Part shown: positions 40,146-49,663 of the stretch, piece after piece | Layout of the letters: each line of letters starts with the position of its first letter | Position numbering within the stretch: the stretch's first letter is position 1 | Origin: Weimeria sp002480925 | GTDB taxonomy: Bacteria > Bacillota > Clostridia > Lachnospirales > Lachnospiraceae | Assembly: GCF_052064335.1 (NCBI RefSeq) | Contig: NZ_JBQHVU010000003.1 | Span: forward strand, 1 to 64,000 | Direction: 5' to 3' | Length of the DNA: 64,000 bases | Program-made: the position numbers and the translations under genes | The notes under the pieces: generated by a model | The model's database searches: none | What the model saw: the letters and a program-made list of their open reading frames with translations, nothing else | What the model was told of the DNA's origin: nothing

Positions 40146-41890
40146 AATGTACCCTTTAACAGCACGCATCCGTATTCTGGGATTGTGCCGTCAAAAGTGC
40201 CGTCAGAAAGCAGCTCCTTGTAGCCCGTGTATTCTCTGGCACTGGCCTGATCGCCTGAGGTATGGAAGATGAGGATCTCGCCGGATGTGAGATGGTATTC
40301 TAGTATGCTTCTGTCATCATCCGCGCTTACCTGACTGTAGCTTCCGCTGGTAAGAGCTGGAATAGTATGCCTGAAGTAGGTAAGACGCTGGTACCACCGG
40401 TACATATCAAGGTCCTGTCTGGACTGTTCCCAGATCATGCCCCTTCTGTTGTCGGGATCGGCTCCGCCTGTCATGGCGACTTCATCGCCATAGTAGATGA
40501 ATGGAGTGCCCGGAAGCAGCATCTGAAAGGCAGCGGCAAGCGAGAGCTTCCTTTTGTCGCCGCCTGCACGGAAGAGGAAGCGGCTGGTGTCGTGGCTGTC
40601 GATCAGGTTCCATAGGACAGGAAGCACACTGCTGTGATACTGGCCGTTCAGGAAGCTCTGCTGGGAAAGAAAGCCGGATGGGGAGAGAGAGGCAGAGCAG
40701 ACCATCTCGCCTATGTTTTTGAAGAAGGCATAGTTCATCACTGAGTCCCACTCATCACCCTGAAGGAAATCTGGTGAGAAATGCCATACCTCACCGACAA
40801 GAAGGGCGTCTGACTTGATGGACTTTACCGCACGGCGGAATTTTTTCCAGAAGGAGTGACCTATCTCATCTGCGACGTCAAGCCTCCAGCCGTCAATGTC
40901 GAAATCCTTGATATAATGGCAGGCTACATCGATCACATATGAGGCAGCATCGGGATTTTCAAGATTAAGCTTTGGCATGCCGCCCACATAGGCAAAGCTC
41001 TGGAAGGAAGGCTTCTCGCTGTCTGTCCCGTAGGATATATCATCGCTGTCGAGGAAGTACCAGTCATAGTATCTGGATTTCCTGCCATGCTCTCTGATGT
41101 CCTTGAAGGCGAAGAAGTCAGGAGAGGTATGGTTGAATACGCCGTCAAGCATGACCCTCATCCCGCATTCGTGAGCCTTGTCTACAAGCTGATGCAGATC
41201 GTCCTCGTCACCGAGCGAGGGGTCTACTGAATAGTAGTCGATCGTATCGTACTTATGAGATGTATTCGACCTGAAGATAGGAGTCATGTAGATCACGTCG
41301 ACACCAAGCTCCTTCAGGTATGGCAGATGCTCAGTAATCCCGCGGAGGTTGCCACGAAGGTCATCCTTATAGCCTATGGGAGTTTTGTACCAGAGCTTAT
41401 CGTCGACCTTTTCCGTCGTGGCAAAGCGGGTCGGAAATATCTGGTATACAACTGCGTTTCTGGCCCACTGCGGGATATGAAAGGTCTGCTCGCGGCGGGA
41501 GATAAGAGGGCAGTCATACATGGCCTCCACATCAGACGGCTCATTGGAGAAGAAGCGTGAGTCACCGTAGTAGACCCTTGCACCGGCCTCATCCACCAGC
41601 TCAAAATAGTATCTGAGGCAGAGCATATCAGGATTCTTGCGGAACTGGCCGGCCATAGCTATATCTATATCTGCAAAGAAGTAGTCGTGGCCGAAGTCGC
41701 TGGCATAGCAGGTCATTTTGTGGCAGTCTCTGGTGTCCTGCCTGCTTATATCTATATATTTGTCACGGGTATGGAGGTAGATCGCGCTCATATCACCGCG
41801 CGCAGCGGATATCCTTATGCGAAGCCTTCCGTTTTCAAGGAAAAAGGCGTCACGCTGGTCGGCATAGTGTGAGATTCCTGAATATATCAT
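40142..41890 (-). CDS. GH13 alpha-glycosidase (neopullulanase / cyclomaltodextrinase / maltogenic amylase type)
   Basis: 582 residues, no signal peptide, so cytoplasmic. The N-terminal 125 residues form a CBM34-like beta domain typical of the GH13_20 group. The catalytic barrel carries MLDGVFNHTS, DGWRLDVADEI (nucleophile), LLVGEVWHF (acid/base) and IDSHDTSRF. WRGRYP-like ends are absent, and GTPFIYYGDEVAMTGG is typical. It would degrade imported maltodextrins, pullulan fragments or cyclodextrins. It begins one base after the GGDEF gene stop and its stop overlaps the XRE-type gene, forming a three-gene operon. Confidence 0.9.
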   Translation of the reverse strand: MIYSGISHYADQRDAFFLENGRLRIRISAARGDMSAIYLHTRDKYIDISRQDTRDCHKMTCYASDFGHDYFFADIDIAMAGQFRKNPDMLCLRYYFELVDEAGARVYYGDSRFFSNEPSDVEAMYDCPLISRREQTFHIPQWARNAVVYQIFPTRFATTEKVDDKLWYKTPIGYKDDLRGNLRGITEHLPYLKELGVDVIYMTPIFRSNTSHKYDTIDYYSVDPSLGDEDDLHQLVDKAHECGMRVMLDGVFNHTSPDFFAFKDIREHGRKSRYYDWYFLDSDDISYGTDSEKPSFQSFAYVGGMPKLNLENPDAASYVIDVACHYIKDFDIDGWRLDVADEIGHSFWKKFRRAVKSIKSDALLVGEVWHFSPDFLQGDEWDSVMNYAFFKNIGEMVCSASLSPSGFLSQQSFLNGQYHSSVLPVLWNLIDSHDTSRFLFRAGGDKRKLSLAAAFQMLLPGTPFIYYGDEVAMTGGADPDNRRGMIWEQSRQDLDMYRWYQRLTYFRHTIPALTSGSYSQVSADDDRSILEYHLTSGEILIFHTSGDQASAREYTGYKELLSDGTFDGTIPEYGCVLLKGTL

Positions 41891-41891
41891 T

Positions 41892-43526
41892 TTACTTCCC
41901 TTTCTGGATTTCGTTTACTGGAGCGTTACAAGGGACACTGTGCAAGAGACGGATCTCTCCCTTACTGGTCTGCTTCATCTGGTAGAGAGCATAGTCAGCG
42001 CCATAGGTGAAGTCCCAGATACGGTTCCCCGGGGTCGGGACTGAGTTCATTATACCCTGAGAGACCGACAGATAGTCAGAGCCCCTGGAATGCTCGTTCC
42101 TTATCTTCATCTGTAAGATCGAATCACGTATATGTGCAGCCTTCTCCAGGATCTCCTGATCAGACATACCATAGTAGATCACCATGAATTCATCGCCGCC
42201 GTATCTGGCTGCGAAGATATGCTTTCCGGAGATACTGCTTAAGATGCCGGCAAGCAGCTGAAGACAATGATCACCCTGCTGATGACCATAGGTATCATTT
42301 AACTCCTTAAAGAAATCTATGTCAAGCATTTCCACACCAAGTGATGCTCCGTTTTTTTGGGCCTTCGCAAGAAAGTATTCGGCCTTCTGGCTCAGAAGGG
42401 CTCTGTTCGCAAGCTGTGTCAGTGGGTCTATGGAGGCCTCGTGCATAAGGATCTGGTTCTGCCTTTCCATCCTTTCCTTTTCGCGACGGAGACGGTTCAT
42501 ATCATTGTGAATGCTTATATTGGTACGGTAGATCTGGATATTTTCACGGTTTCTCCTGCAGCTGATTTCGAAGTAGTCAGACTCAAGCCTGTGTATCTCT
42601 GCAGGATCGTTTATCTGCCTGTGGTACCTGATGTCACGTTCAAGGAACTGCAGCTGCATGAAGGAAATGCCTGACGACATGATGGACTGCCTTGATATAT
42701 CAAGAAGAGTACCTACAAGATCCGGCCGGTCAGCATTTAAGAGGGTATCTGCTATACAGCAGACATTCTCACAGAAGTCTATGTAGGAGCCGTCAAAGCG
42801 TGAAAGAGCATCTGCAAATGCAGAAAAAGCCATATCCCGCTTCTTTTCCTGGTGGGTTGAGTCATAGTAGTAGATAAGGACCTCGCTCAGATCGGTGTAG
42901 ATCTCATCAGGAAATGCATCACGAAGGGAGGTTTCGAGATCAGTTAGCCTTGCCATGGCATCTCTGGCATGAGAAAACTGCTTTGACCGTATGCAGAAGG
43001 TGGCCTCCTGGGCAAGTGCTATAAGAAGCGGAAAGCGATTAGACGCTTGTAGCAGATATTTCTGTCCCCGCCTGCAGTAGTGGATAGCTTTTTTGAAGTC
43101 ACCGATCTCGTAATAGATATGGCCTATATTTGCAAGAGCAGCACCGAAGGCTGAATTATCATGATCTGTAGACCTGAGGGCCTCTTCATAATATTCGAGG
43201 GAGATAGGATATTCACCACGGTTCATAGCGTCTATACCGAGCAGGTTGTAGCAGATGGAGGCAGTGGAATGGTCCTCATTCGCCTCAAGGACTCTGATGC
43301 CTGATCTCGCGTGATAGATGAAGCGTTTCAGATCACCCTTGACGTAGTACAGTCTTGCATAATAGGCATGGCAGAAACCGCATATAAGGGTATTGCCATT
43401 CCTTACTGCTATGTCCATAAGCTTTTTTAGGTTTTTTCTGGTGCCGGCTCTGTCGGAATCGTAGTTCTTTTCGATAAGCCTTACCATGTCCTGAATTTCA
43501 GGCGTCTGTAAGTCAAAATCCTTCAT
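41892..43526 (-). CDS. TPR-repeat GGDEF protein, putative diguanylate cyclase
   Basis: 544 residues, no membrane segment. Residues about 1-330 are helical tetratricopeptide-like repeats (SICYNLLGIDAMNRGEYP, ALANIGHIYYEIGDFKKAI). A coiled-coil-like stretch (about 340-370) leads to a C-terminal GGDEF domain with DPLTQLANRALL, DIDFFKELNDTYGHQQGD and ARYGGDEF. The signature is intact and no RxxD inhibitory site is seen. It is the first gene of the operon with the GH13 enzyme and the XRE-type regulator, which suggests cyclic-di-GMP output tied to starch or maltodextrin status. Confidence 0.9.
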   Translation of the reverse strand: MKDFDLQTPEIQDMVRLIEKNYDSDRAGTRKNLKKLMDIAVRNGNTLICGFCHAYYARLYYVKGDLKRFIYHARSGIRVLEANEDHSTASICYNLLGIDAMNRGEYPISLEYYEEALRSTDHDNSAFGAALANIGHIYYEIGDFKKAIHYCRRGQKYLLQASNRFPLLIALAQEATFCIRSKQFSHARDAMARLTDLETSLRDAFPDEIYTDLSEVLIYYYDSTHQEKKRDMAFSAFADALSRFDGSYIDFCENVCCIADTLLNADRPDLVGTLLDISRQSIMSSGISFMQLQFLERDIRYHRQINDPAEIHRLESDYFEISCRRNRENIQIYRTNISIHNDMNRLRREKERMERQNQILMHEASIDPLTQLANRALLSQKAEYFLAKAQKNGASLGVEMLDIDFFKELNDTYGHQQGDHCLQLLAGILSSISGKHIFAARYGGDEFMVIYYGMSDQEILEKAAHIRDSILQMKIRNEHSRGSDYLSVSQGIMNSVPTPGNRIWDFTYGADYALYQMKQTSKGEIRLLHSVPCNAPVNEIQKGK

Positions 43527-43921
43527 ATAGGGCCCTCGGTTACATATTTACAACTACCTGCAAGTATAGCATAATTTTACTACTAAAAAAAGCTTCGGTT
43601 TAGTTTTGCTTTGGTAAACATTTTGTAAAGAAATATTATTTAATATTAAAATACTTTAATTGGCCGTCATCCGAAAATCATCCGGGAATTTTCGCAAAAA
43701 ATAAACATGAATCTAAGAAAATTGTCATTGATTATAATGGCCTGTGCAAGTATGATTTAAGAAAGATTTAACATGGGCGTCTTTAAATCGACACAAATCA
43801 TATGGAGACGTCCGGTCTGCGCTGGTACTGCAGAAGGAGGGCGTAAAAATCAGTCCTGCGGGGCTGCTGCAGCGGGGTTTTGGCTGTAGCAGAGGTATTA
43901 TTTTATGAAAGGGACATATAA
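43527..43921. other. Divergent regulatory gap between the GGDEF operon and the large amylase
   Basis: 395 AT-rich bases without a gene. On the minus strand a TATACT -10 box (43568-43563) with a weak -35 may serve the GGDEF operon. On the plus strand TATAAT occurs at 43733-43738 without a good -35. The cre-like palindrome of the first amylase was not found here. GGGCGTCTTTAAA and TGGAGACGTCC flank 43772-43812. The amylase ATG follows GAAAGGG. Confidence 0.5.
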
Positions 43922-46900
43922 ATGAAGAATCAGAAAAGAAGGATGCTGTCAGCCATCATAGCGGCAGCCTGTGCGTTCACGTTCGTTTCACCTCAGACCG
44001 GATTTTACGCTGTAAGGACATATGCAGCGACTCCTGCATCCAGGACACATGCTACAGATGCAGAGGCCAGGGAGAATAATCTTGCAACTAACACAGTTGA
44101 TGGAACCATTCTCCATGCCTGGTGCTGGTCATTCAAGACTATAAAGGCCAACATGAAGGACATAGCAGCAGCTGGTTTCTCAACAGTACAGACCTCACCT
44201 GCCAACGCCTGTGTCAATGCTTATCCTACTATGAAGCTTATGGGTAATGACCAGACGAACGGAACGGATGGATGCTGGTGGTGGCAGTACCAGCCTACAG
44301 ACTGGACTATCGGCAACTATCAGCTGGGAAGCGAGCAGGACTTCAAGGATATGTGCGCCGAGGCTGACAAGTACGGGATCAAGGTCATAGTAGATGTAAT
44401 CCCTAACCACACGACACCAAGGCTTAATGATGTATCACAGAATCTGATCAATGCAGCAGGCGGTGGAAAAGGCGTAGCTGGCGGACTCTATCATAAGAAC
44501 GGCTTTAATAAGATCACCCAGTGGGGCAACCGCTATGAGTGCACGACCGGAGAGATGGGCGGACTTCCTGATGTAAATACAGAGAACCCTGGCTTCCAGG
44601 ATTATTTCGTGAAGTACTTAAAGGAGCTCGTTAAGGACGGCTGCGACGGAATGCGTTATGATACAGCCAAGCATATAGGTGTTCCATCCGATCCTAAGGA
44701 CGAGTACACGAGCCAGAAGGGCTGGACCAATAACTTCTGGCCTCTTGTCACAGGAAAGGAAGCCAACAAGCACGGAACCAGGTTCGATGCTTCAGATCTC
44801 TTCATCTATGGAGAGGTGCTGCAGGGAGATAATGTCCCTCAGGACGAGTACCAGAAGTACCTGTCGATGACTGCCTCGAACTATGGCGGCACTATCAGAA
44901 GTGCAGTTTCAAGCAATAATTTCTCTGACTGGAACCTTAAGAACATGCAGGTAAGCGACACATCAAAGGCCGTTACCTGGGTTGAGTCTCACGATACCTA
45001 CTGCAACAATCACGAGTCTGCAAGACTTACAGACAAGCAGATCGAGCTCGGCTGGGCCATCCTTGCCGCACAGAAGAACGGAACTCCTCTCTTCTTCTCA
45101 AGACCTGACGGATCCAATGGATCATCCGGCAACTACTGGGGAAATAACGTCCTTGGCGCCAAGGGAAATGATGAGTTTAAGAGCACTATAGTAAAGTGCG
45201 CGAACTTTTTCAGAAACGCAATGGTTGGTCAGGGACAGAACATTTCGAATCCTACAGGCAACAATAATCTCGTGATGATCGAGAGAGGATCAAAGGGAGT
45301 CGCTTTAGTAAACGGCGGCGGAAATACCTCTGTCGATGTTTCGACAAAGCTTTCTGACGGATCTTATATTGATACAGTAAGCAGGAATACATTTACTGTA
45401 CAGAATGGGAAGCTCAAGGGATCCATAGGAGGATCGACAGCTGCATTCCTTTACAAGACAAGCAGCACAGGCGGTTCTGGAAATACAGGAGACCAAGGAA
45501 AGACTGATTCCGGAAAGACGGACAGTGGAAATACTGGCAGCCATACGACTGATACTTCCTCTGTGATCGACGGATCATACAATATCTACTTCGTAAATAA
45601 CGATAACTGGTCAGGAGATATAAAGGCATATCTCTATGACAGCAACGATACGAATAATAAGAATAGCGACTGGCCTGGAGTAGCCATGACAAAGGTCGGA
45701 ACGGTAAACTGCAAGGATGTATATGCAACCAATGTACCTTCAAATCTCTCCGGAAAGTCGGTAAAGGTAATTTTCACAAACGGAAGTCAGCAGTTCCCTG
45801 CCCATCAGGGAGATCGGGACGGACTTGACTACAGCAGTGGCTCATATGCACTCAGCTCAATAGATGCTTCATCATGGAAGGCTGTTGAAAAGAAGACCGA
45901 GGAAACGGGAAAGAAAGACGATAATACAGGAAAGACCGACGAAAACAGCGGTAAGACCGGAGACGATACCGATGGCGATATCTTTGATATCAACTACGAG
46001 GACATAGAGGGAGACGACTCTGATACCGCAGAAGTAGGCGATGAGCTTACGACTGAGAATGCGGTTTATACAGTAACAGCTGTAGGAGATAAGAATACAG
46101 TAGAGTATTCAGAGTGCTTCGTCGAGAATCCAAAGAAGATAGTCGTTCCTGATACAGTAACGATCGATGGAGCTAAGTATGATGTTACCTCTATCGGAAA
46201 CAAGGCCTTCGCAAGACAGAAGACAATGACAGCAGTAGCTATCGGAAAGAATGTTACTTCTATAGGTAATAAGGCATTCTACGGCTGCAGCAAGCTAAAG
46301 CAGGTGGTTGTAAACTCAACAGCCCTTAAGACCGTAAAGACAAGCTCCTTCAGGAAGGTCAATAAGTCTGTGATGGTCCTCGTGCCTAAGGCAAATGCAA
46401 AGGCATACAGGAAGCTCTTCAAGAAGGCCGGCATCAAGTCAAAGAACATCAAGGCTATAAGCGCTGACCAGAAGAAGAACAATAATACATCGAAGGACAC
46501 AAGCACCAGCAAGAACGATACTGTAAAGAACGATACCAGTAACAAGTCAGAAAACAATACCGGAAGCACTACAGGCAATACATCTGGCAATAACCAGACC
46601 AGTGGTCAGAAAACTGAGGCTGTAAAGACAAAGCTTTACTCCACAAACTCCAATGGCTTCGGATCAAAGAAGACTATCACAAGCCCGTCTGACTTTACAG
46701 ACTCTGATATAATTGCTCAGGGAGCTGCAAATGACGATCCAAGGACCTTCAGAGGAGCTCACGAGGGACCTGTCTATGATGATTATGCTCTGTATGCGGC
46801 CTATGATGATACCAATCTCTATGTTGGATGGCAGTATGTAAATGTCGCTGACGTTTCCGCTCCTGAGCAGGGCTATCCGAACAGCGATAATGGATATCCG

Positions 46901-47542
46901 GATAACGGGGATCTCCCTCAGATGCTTGCCTTCTATGTGCCAGGTCAGAAGGTTTCTTCTGGAAATCTCTCCGGCAATGGCGGAAAGGTATGGGGGCTGA
47001 ATGTAGACTTCACCACACCGATCACGGCACTTGCATGCTTCTCATCGAAGAATACCAACGGAACTCCGGCTCTGTTTACGACAGGAAGCGACGGCGATTT
47101 CAACTATGATGCCAACTGCGTCGGCTTCAAGAAGGCCGGGATCAGCTATAAATCATACAGAGGAGTAAGCCTTTCATCCCATATCTATGGAATCAATGGA
47201 AATGGATACACAGGCCTTACACCTGACCAGTTCCTTGACGGAACAGGAACTGTTGTTGACTTCAACAGCTTAGGCCATGACAAGTCAAAGGATACCTTCT
47301 ATCTGATGACCATTCCGCTTAAGGCTCTTGGGACCTCTGCTTCACAGATCTCCTCAAAGGGACTTGGACTGATGCATATCTCTACATTCGGAGCAAGTGG
47401 TATAGGAAGCCTTCCTACCGATCCGACAATGTATGACAGTGCAACTCTTGCCTACAGCTCTGATGAATCGACCTCAGCAGAGAAGGAAGATGTGGACAAT
47501 GTCACAGTTCCTCTTGCTTATGTTGGAAAAAAGGCATCATGA
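43922..47542 (+). CDS. Large multidomain secreted GH13 alpha-amylase
   Basis: 1206 residues. Signal peptide about 1-36. GH13 catalytic domain about 40-510 with nucleophile Asp246 in GMRYDTAKH, acid/base Glu298 in IYGEVLQG, and WVESHDTYCN. Then a Gly/Thr/Asp linker; a starch-binding CBM26-like module (about 545-655: YNIYFVNNDNW, WPGVAMTKVG); another acidic linker; a BspA-type leucine-rich module (about 710-835: VTSIGNKAF twice); a Lys/Asn/Thr linker; and a C-terminal beta-sandwich of about 290 residues resembling a carbohydrate-binding module (YDDYALYAAYDDTNLYVGW). No anchor or sortase motif is visible. It is the paralogue of the anchored amylase at 35942. Confidence 0.93.
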   Translation: MKNQKRRMLSAIIAAACAFTFVSPQTGFYAVRTYAATPASRTHATDAEARENNLATNTVDGTILHAWCWSFKTIKANMKDIAAAGFSTVQTSPANACVNAYPTMKLMGNDQTNGTDGCWWWQYQPTDWTIGNYQLGSEQDFKDMCAEADKYGIKVIVDVIPNHTTPRLNDVSQNLINAAGGGKGVAGGLYHKNGFNKITQWGNRYECTTGEMGGLPDVNTENPGFQDYFVKYLKELVKDGCDGMRYDTAKHIGVPSDPKDEYTSQKGWTNNFWPLVTGKEANKHGTRFDASDLFIYGEVLQGDNVPQDEYQKYLSMTASNYGGTIRSAVSSNNFSDWNLKNMQVSDTSKAVTWVESHDTYCNNHESARLTDKQIELGWAILAAQKNGTPLFFSRPDGSNGSSGNYWGNNVLGAKGNDEFKSTIVKCANFFRNAMVGQGQNISNPTGNNNLVMIERGSKGVALVNGGGNTSVDVSTKLSDGSYIDTVSRNTFTVQNGKLKGSIGGSTAAFLYKTSSTGGSGNTGDQGKTDSGKTDSGNTGSHTTDTSSVIDGSYNIYFVNNDNWSGDIKAYLYDSNDTNNKNSDWPGVAMTKVGTVNCKDVYATNVPSNLSGKSVKVIFTNGSQQFPAHQGDRDGLDYSSGSYALSSIDASSWKAVEKKTEETGKKDDNTGKTDENSGKTGDDTDGDIFDINYEDIEGDDSDTAEVGDELTTENAVYTVTAVGDKNTVEYSECFVENPKKIVVPDTVTIDGAKYDVTSIGNKAFARQKTMTAVAIGKNVTSIGNKAFYGCSKLKQVVVNSTALKTVKTSSFRKVNKSVMVLVPKANAKAYRKLFKKAGIKSKNIKAISADQKKNNNTSKDTSTSKNDTVKNDTSNKSENNTGSTTGNTSGNNQTSGQKTEAVKTKLYSTNSNGFGSKKTITSPSDFTDSDIIAQGAANDDPRTFRGAHEGPVYDDYALYAAYDDTNLYVGWQYVNVADVSAPEQGYPNSDNGYPDNGDLPQMLAFYVPGQKVSSGNLSGNGGKVWGLNVDFTTPITALACFSSKNTNGTPALFTTGSDGDFNYDANCVGFKKAGISYKSYRGVSLSSHIYGINGNGYTGLTPDQFLDGTGTVVDFNSLGHDKSKDTFYLMTIPLKALGTSASQISSKGLGLMHISTFGASGIGSLPTDPTMYDSATLAYSSDESTSAEKEDVDNVTVPLAYVGKKAS

Positions 47543-47570
47543 AAAGCCTGTGAAACTTTTATAAAAAGAC

Positions 47571-47599
47571 TTTACAAGGTGCAAAAATTGTAATATTAT
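47571..47599 (+). promoter_or_regulatory. Promoter of thrS
   Basis: TTTACA (47571-47576), 17 bases and TATTAT (47594-47599), just before the T-box leader. Confidence 0.78.
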
Positions 47600-47611
47600 A
47601 TGTGGCGAATA

Positions 47612-47856
47612 AAGCGTTGAAGAGAAGAGTAGCAGTCAGGCTTCTTCCCAGAGAGGAATACATGTGGATGAAAGTATTCTGTTGAGGCAGTCTGTGAAGA
47701 CCATCTCTGAGTGACCCTTAATCGGGTACGGTGACTCCGTTACAGTCTGATGAGTGGCTGTCTTTACCGGCAGCAAGCAGGGTGGAACCGCGTATATTTT
47801 ATCGAATTTACGTCCCGTGCATTACAGTTGTTTTTGTAATGTCCGGGACTTTTTTA
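47612..47856 (+). promoter_or_regulatory. T-box leader, Thr-specific
   Basis: Stem I closes with CAGAGA/TCTCTG. The codon just before its 3' strand is ACC, the expected threonine specifier. The conserved T-box sequence GGTGGAACCGCG (47781-47792) is followed by a terminator, GTCCCG...CGGGAC plus TTTTTT (47812-47856). Uncharged tRNA-Thr should stabilise the antiterminator and raise thrS expression. The tRNA-Thr(GGT) at 22410 can read ACC. Confidence 0.95.
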
Positions 47857-47878
47857 TGTCCCGGAAAGAAAGGAACCT

Positions 47879-49660
47879 ATGGATAAGGAAAAGTATCTGG
47901 AAGTTTATCGTCATTCTCTCGCTCACATCATGGCAAAGGCTGTTATTGAGCTTTATGGAAAGGATGTGCAGTATGCAATAGGACCTCAGATAGCAGATGG
48001 ATTCTACTATGATTTCGCCCTGCCTGAGGGAGTCTCTATCCAGGAGGCTGATTTCAAGAAGATCGAGGACAAGATGAGGGAGATCATCAAGCGCCGTGAG
48101 GACTGGAGCGTAAAGGAGGTCTCAAAGCAGGAGGCCTTAGATCTCTTCAGGGACCAGAAGTATAAGACTGAGCTTATAAAGGACCTGCCTGAGGATGAAA
48201 AGATCACTGTCTACTATACGGGCGATGACTATGTGGATCTCTGCCGTGGACCTCATGTGGACAATTCACAGGAGCTTATGAGCGCTGCATTTGAGATAAG
48301 AAGTGTATCAGGCGCTTACTGGAGAGGCGATGAGCACAATGACAGCCTGACCCGTGTCTATGCCTATGCCTTCCCGGACAAGCAGCAGCTCAAGGAGCAC
48401 AAGGCCTTAATCCGCGAGGCAAAGGAGAGAGATCATAAGAAGCTGGGACCTCAGCTTGACCTGTTCATGTTCGATGAGACAGCACCGGGTATGCCATACT
48501 GGCTTCCGAGAGGATGGAAGGTGTTTAACGCTCTTCTGGATTTCTGGAGAGGAATCCATGACGCTCACGGCTATCAGGAGATATCAGGACCTGTAGTATC
48601 TAAAAAGGAGCTCTGGGTTACATCAGGACACTGGGCACACTATCAGGACGGCATGTTCGTGATACCGGGAGAGGATGATAATGACACCTACGCCTTAAAG
48701 CCTATGAACTGCCCGAATGCGATCAAGGTATATATGAACAAGGCCCGTTCATACAGGGAGCTTCCTCTCCGTATCAACCAGGTCGATGTCATCCACAGAA
48801 AGGAGAAATCCGGCGAGCTGAACGGTCTCTTCCGCGTTCAGATGTTCAGACAGGATGATGCCCACACCCTCGTGACCGAGGATCAGATTGCTTCGGAGAT
48901 CAAGGATATCATGGATATCGCGACAGAGATCTACGGGACCTTCGGACTTACCTACAAGGCGGAGCTTTCTACCAGACCAGATGACTATATGGGCGACATC
49001 GAGGTATGGGACAAGGCAGAGGCGGACCTCAAGGATATCCTCGAAAAGACCTACGGAGCAGGCAACTATGAGATAAACGAGGGCGATGGTGCCTTCTACG
49101 GCCCGAAGATCGACCTCAAGATGAAGGATGCTCTCGGCAGAGAGTGGCAGATGGGTACGATTCAGCTCGACTTCCAGCTCCCGCTGAACTTCGATATGAA
49201 GTATACCGCTGCAGACTCCACGATAAAGAGACCTGTCATGATCCACAGAGCCATCTTCGGTTCGATGGAGCGTTTCATCGGAATCCTGATCGAGAACTTC
49301 AAGGGAGCCTTCCCGTTCTGGCTTTCACCATATCAGGTAGGTATAGTGCCTATCCGTGAGGAGCATAATGACTATGCCAGGGAGGTCGAGTCTCTTCTTA
49401 GAAAGAACCGGATCCGCGTAGAGGCTGATTATTCTGAGGCCAACATGAAGAACAAGATCAAGAACTTCAAGAATTACAAGGATCCTTATATCCTTGTCTT
49501 AGGGGATAAGGAAAAGGAGAACCGCACGGTTTCCATAAACCTTCGCGGGAGCAACAAGCAGCTTAACGATGTGCCTCTTGATGTTTTCCTTGATATGTGC
49601 GATCAGATGGTCGAGGAGCATTCTCTTGAGCTTTTGGATCAGATACCGGATGTGGAGTAA
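47879..49660 (+). CDS. thrS: Threonyl-tRNA synthetase lacking the TGS domain
   Basis: 593 residues. The protein begins directly at the editing (N2) domain: HSLAH at 12-16 and DLCRGPH, the zinc-dependent editing pocket. The class II core carries ARGWK-like FNALLDFW, the zinc cysteine in MNCPNAI, the VDVIHRKEKSGEL motif 2 and AIFGSMERFIG motif 3. The C-terminal anticodon-binding domain begins near VGIVPI. The usual N-terminal TGS domain of about 60 residues is absent. The T-box terminator ends 22 bases before the ATG, so no longer start is possible. Confidence 0.95.
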   Translation: MDKEKYLEVYRHSLAHIMAKAVIELYGKDVQYAIGPQIADGFYYDFALPEGVSIQEADFKKIEDKMREIIKRREDWSVKEVSKQEALDLFRDQKYKTELIKDLPEDEKITVYYTGDDYVDLCRGPHVDNSQELMSAAFEIRSVSGAYWRGDEHNDSLTRVYAYAFPDKQQLKEHKALIREAKERDHKKLGPQLDLFMFDETAPGMPYWLPRGWKVFNALLDFWRGIHDAHGYQEISGPVVSKKELWVTSGHWAHYQDGMFVIPGEDDNDTYALKPMNCPNAIKVYMNKARSYRELPLRINQVDVIHRKEKSGELNGLFRVQMFRQDDAHTLVTEDQIASEIKDIMDIATEIYGTFGLTYKAELSTRPDDYMGDIEVWDKAEADLKDILEKTYGAGNYEINEGDGAFYGPKIDLKMKDALGREWQMGTIQLDFQLPLNFDMKYTAADSTIKRPVMIHRAIFGSMERFIGILIENFKGAFPFWLSPYQVGIVPIREEHNDYAREVESLLRKNRIRVEADYSEANMKNKIKNFKNYKDPYILVLGDKEKENRTVSINLRGSNKQLNDVPLDVFLDMCDQMVEEHSLELLDQIPDVE

Positions 49661-49663
49661 GAG

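Noticed and set aside
43527..43921. cre-like operator before the large amylase
   Set aside because: No palindrome matching the one at 35778 was found here.
48749..49246. 165-residue minus-strand reading frame inside thrS
   Set aside because: It is an antisense shadow of a well-supported synthetase, without a ribosome-binding site or family features.
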